Shown here: piece by piece, positions 63,968 through 64,000 of the stretch
Position numbering within the stretch: the first letter of the stretch is position 1
Layout of the letters: the number at the start of each line of letters is the position of its first letter
From: Rhynchopus sp. YZ270_cl-10
Lineage: Eukaryota; Euglenozoa; Diplonemea; Diplonemida; Diplonemidae
DNA length: 64,000 nt
NCBI GenBank assembly: GCA_964035575.1
Contig: OZ037931.1
Span: forward strand, 567,567-631,566
Direction of reading: 5' to 3'
Position numbers and translations under genes: made by a program
The notes under the pieces: generated by a model
What the model was told of the DNA's origin: nothing
What the model saw: only the letters and a program-made list of their open reading frames with translations
Databases searched by the model: none

Positions 63968-64000
63968 TGTGTAACATTTTTCAGTTTTGGAGCGTAGAAC

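Larger units (their letters stand above)
60497..64000. other. Intergenic region, right end of window
   Basis: No gene is supported. It contains F1 (60,628), two F8 copies (61,040; 61,843), F2 (62,768) and F3 (63,918) plus several decayed F1/F2-like tails (for example near 61,723, 63,124 and 63,410). Long homopolymer tracts dominate. Confidence 0.6.

Overview
The window is nuclear DNA of a microbial eukaryote (protist). Eight genes are supported, four of them with clean GT-AG spliceosomal introns and the others uninterrupted. GC-rich exons sit in AT-rich DNA full of long poly-A and poly-T runs, and roughly two thirds of the window is non-coding or mobile DNA. I cannot name the lineage. All recognised host genes lie on the + strand, which fits a group with one-way gene arrays (euglenozoans such as diplonemids, or dinoflagellate-like alveolates), but the sequence does not decide this.

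Layout: 1-1,076 is low-complexity DNA. 1,079-4,849 is a terminal-inverted-repeat (TIR) element carrying a second, nested TIR element. 6,920-14,236 is a compact head-to-tail cluster: a 718-residue Lys/Pro-rich protein with four exons, a zinc finger plus G-patch protein resembling GPANK1, and NADPH-cytochrome P450 reductase with three exons. 15.9-20.9 kb is a large composite element bounded by GTCCGAC-type inverted arrays and holding a (CTGGGTA)n minisatellite. 23,018-26,822 is a four-exon gene for a Cys-rich secretory-pathway protein ending in MDEL. 29,008-30,945 is a TIR element with a (CTGTGTA)n array. 31,092-36,439 is an inverted-repeat-bounded unit whose content is one 1,636-residue cadherin-like type I membrane protein. 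38,206-40,753 is a TIR element with CATGTGA palindromes. 42.7-46.3 kb is a tandem duplication holding two paralogous surface-protein genes plus a third, gutted unit. 46,617-48,516 encodes a protein with six copies of a W-x2-YC / DP-x-RH repeat. 53.2-55.4 kb holds two hAT-type MITEs. 59,153-60,496 is a pantothenate kinase. The rest is intergenic DNA with short dispersed repeats.

Two things stand out. First, about ten families of short (40-130 bp) repeats recur through introns and intergenic DNA, every recognised copy in the same orientation as the genes; several fold into hairpins whose stems vary while pairing is kept. Second, many TIR elements share one style: a TA target duplication, ends mostly starting CA or CAC, and terminal arrays of short palindromes. 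At least three of them carry the same ~1 kb core under completely different termini.

The genes do not form one pathway. The reductase feeds electrons to P450s and related haem enzymes at the ER, and pantothenate kinase starts CoA synthesis. The cadherin-like protein and the two tandem paralogues look like cell-surface proteins; the 1,007-residue protein looks ER-luminal or secreted.
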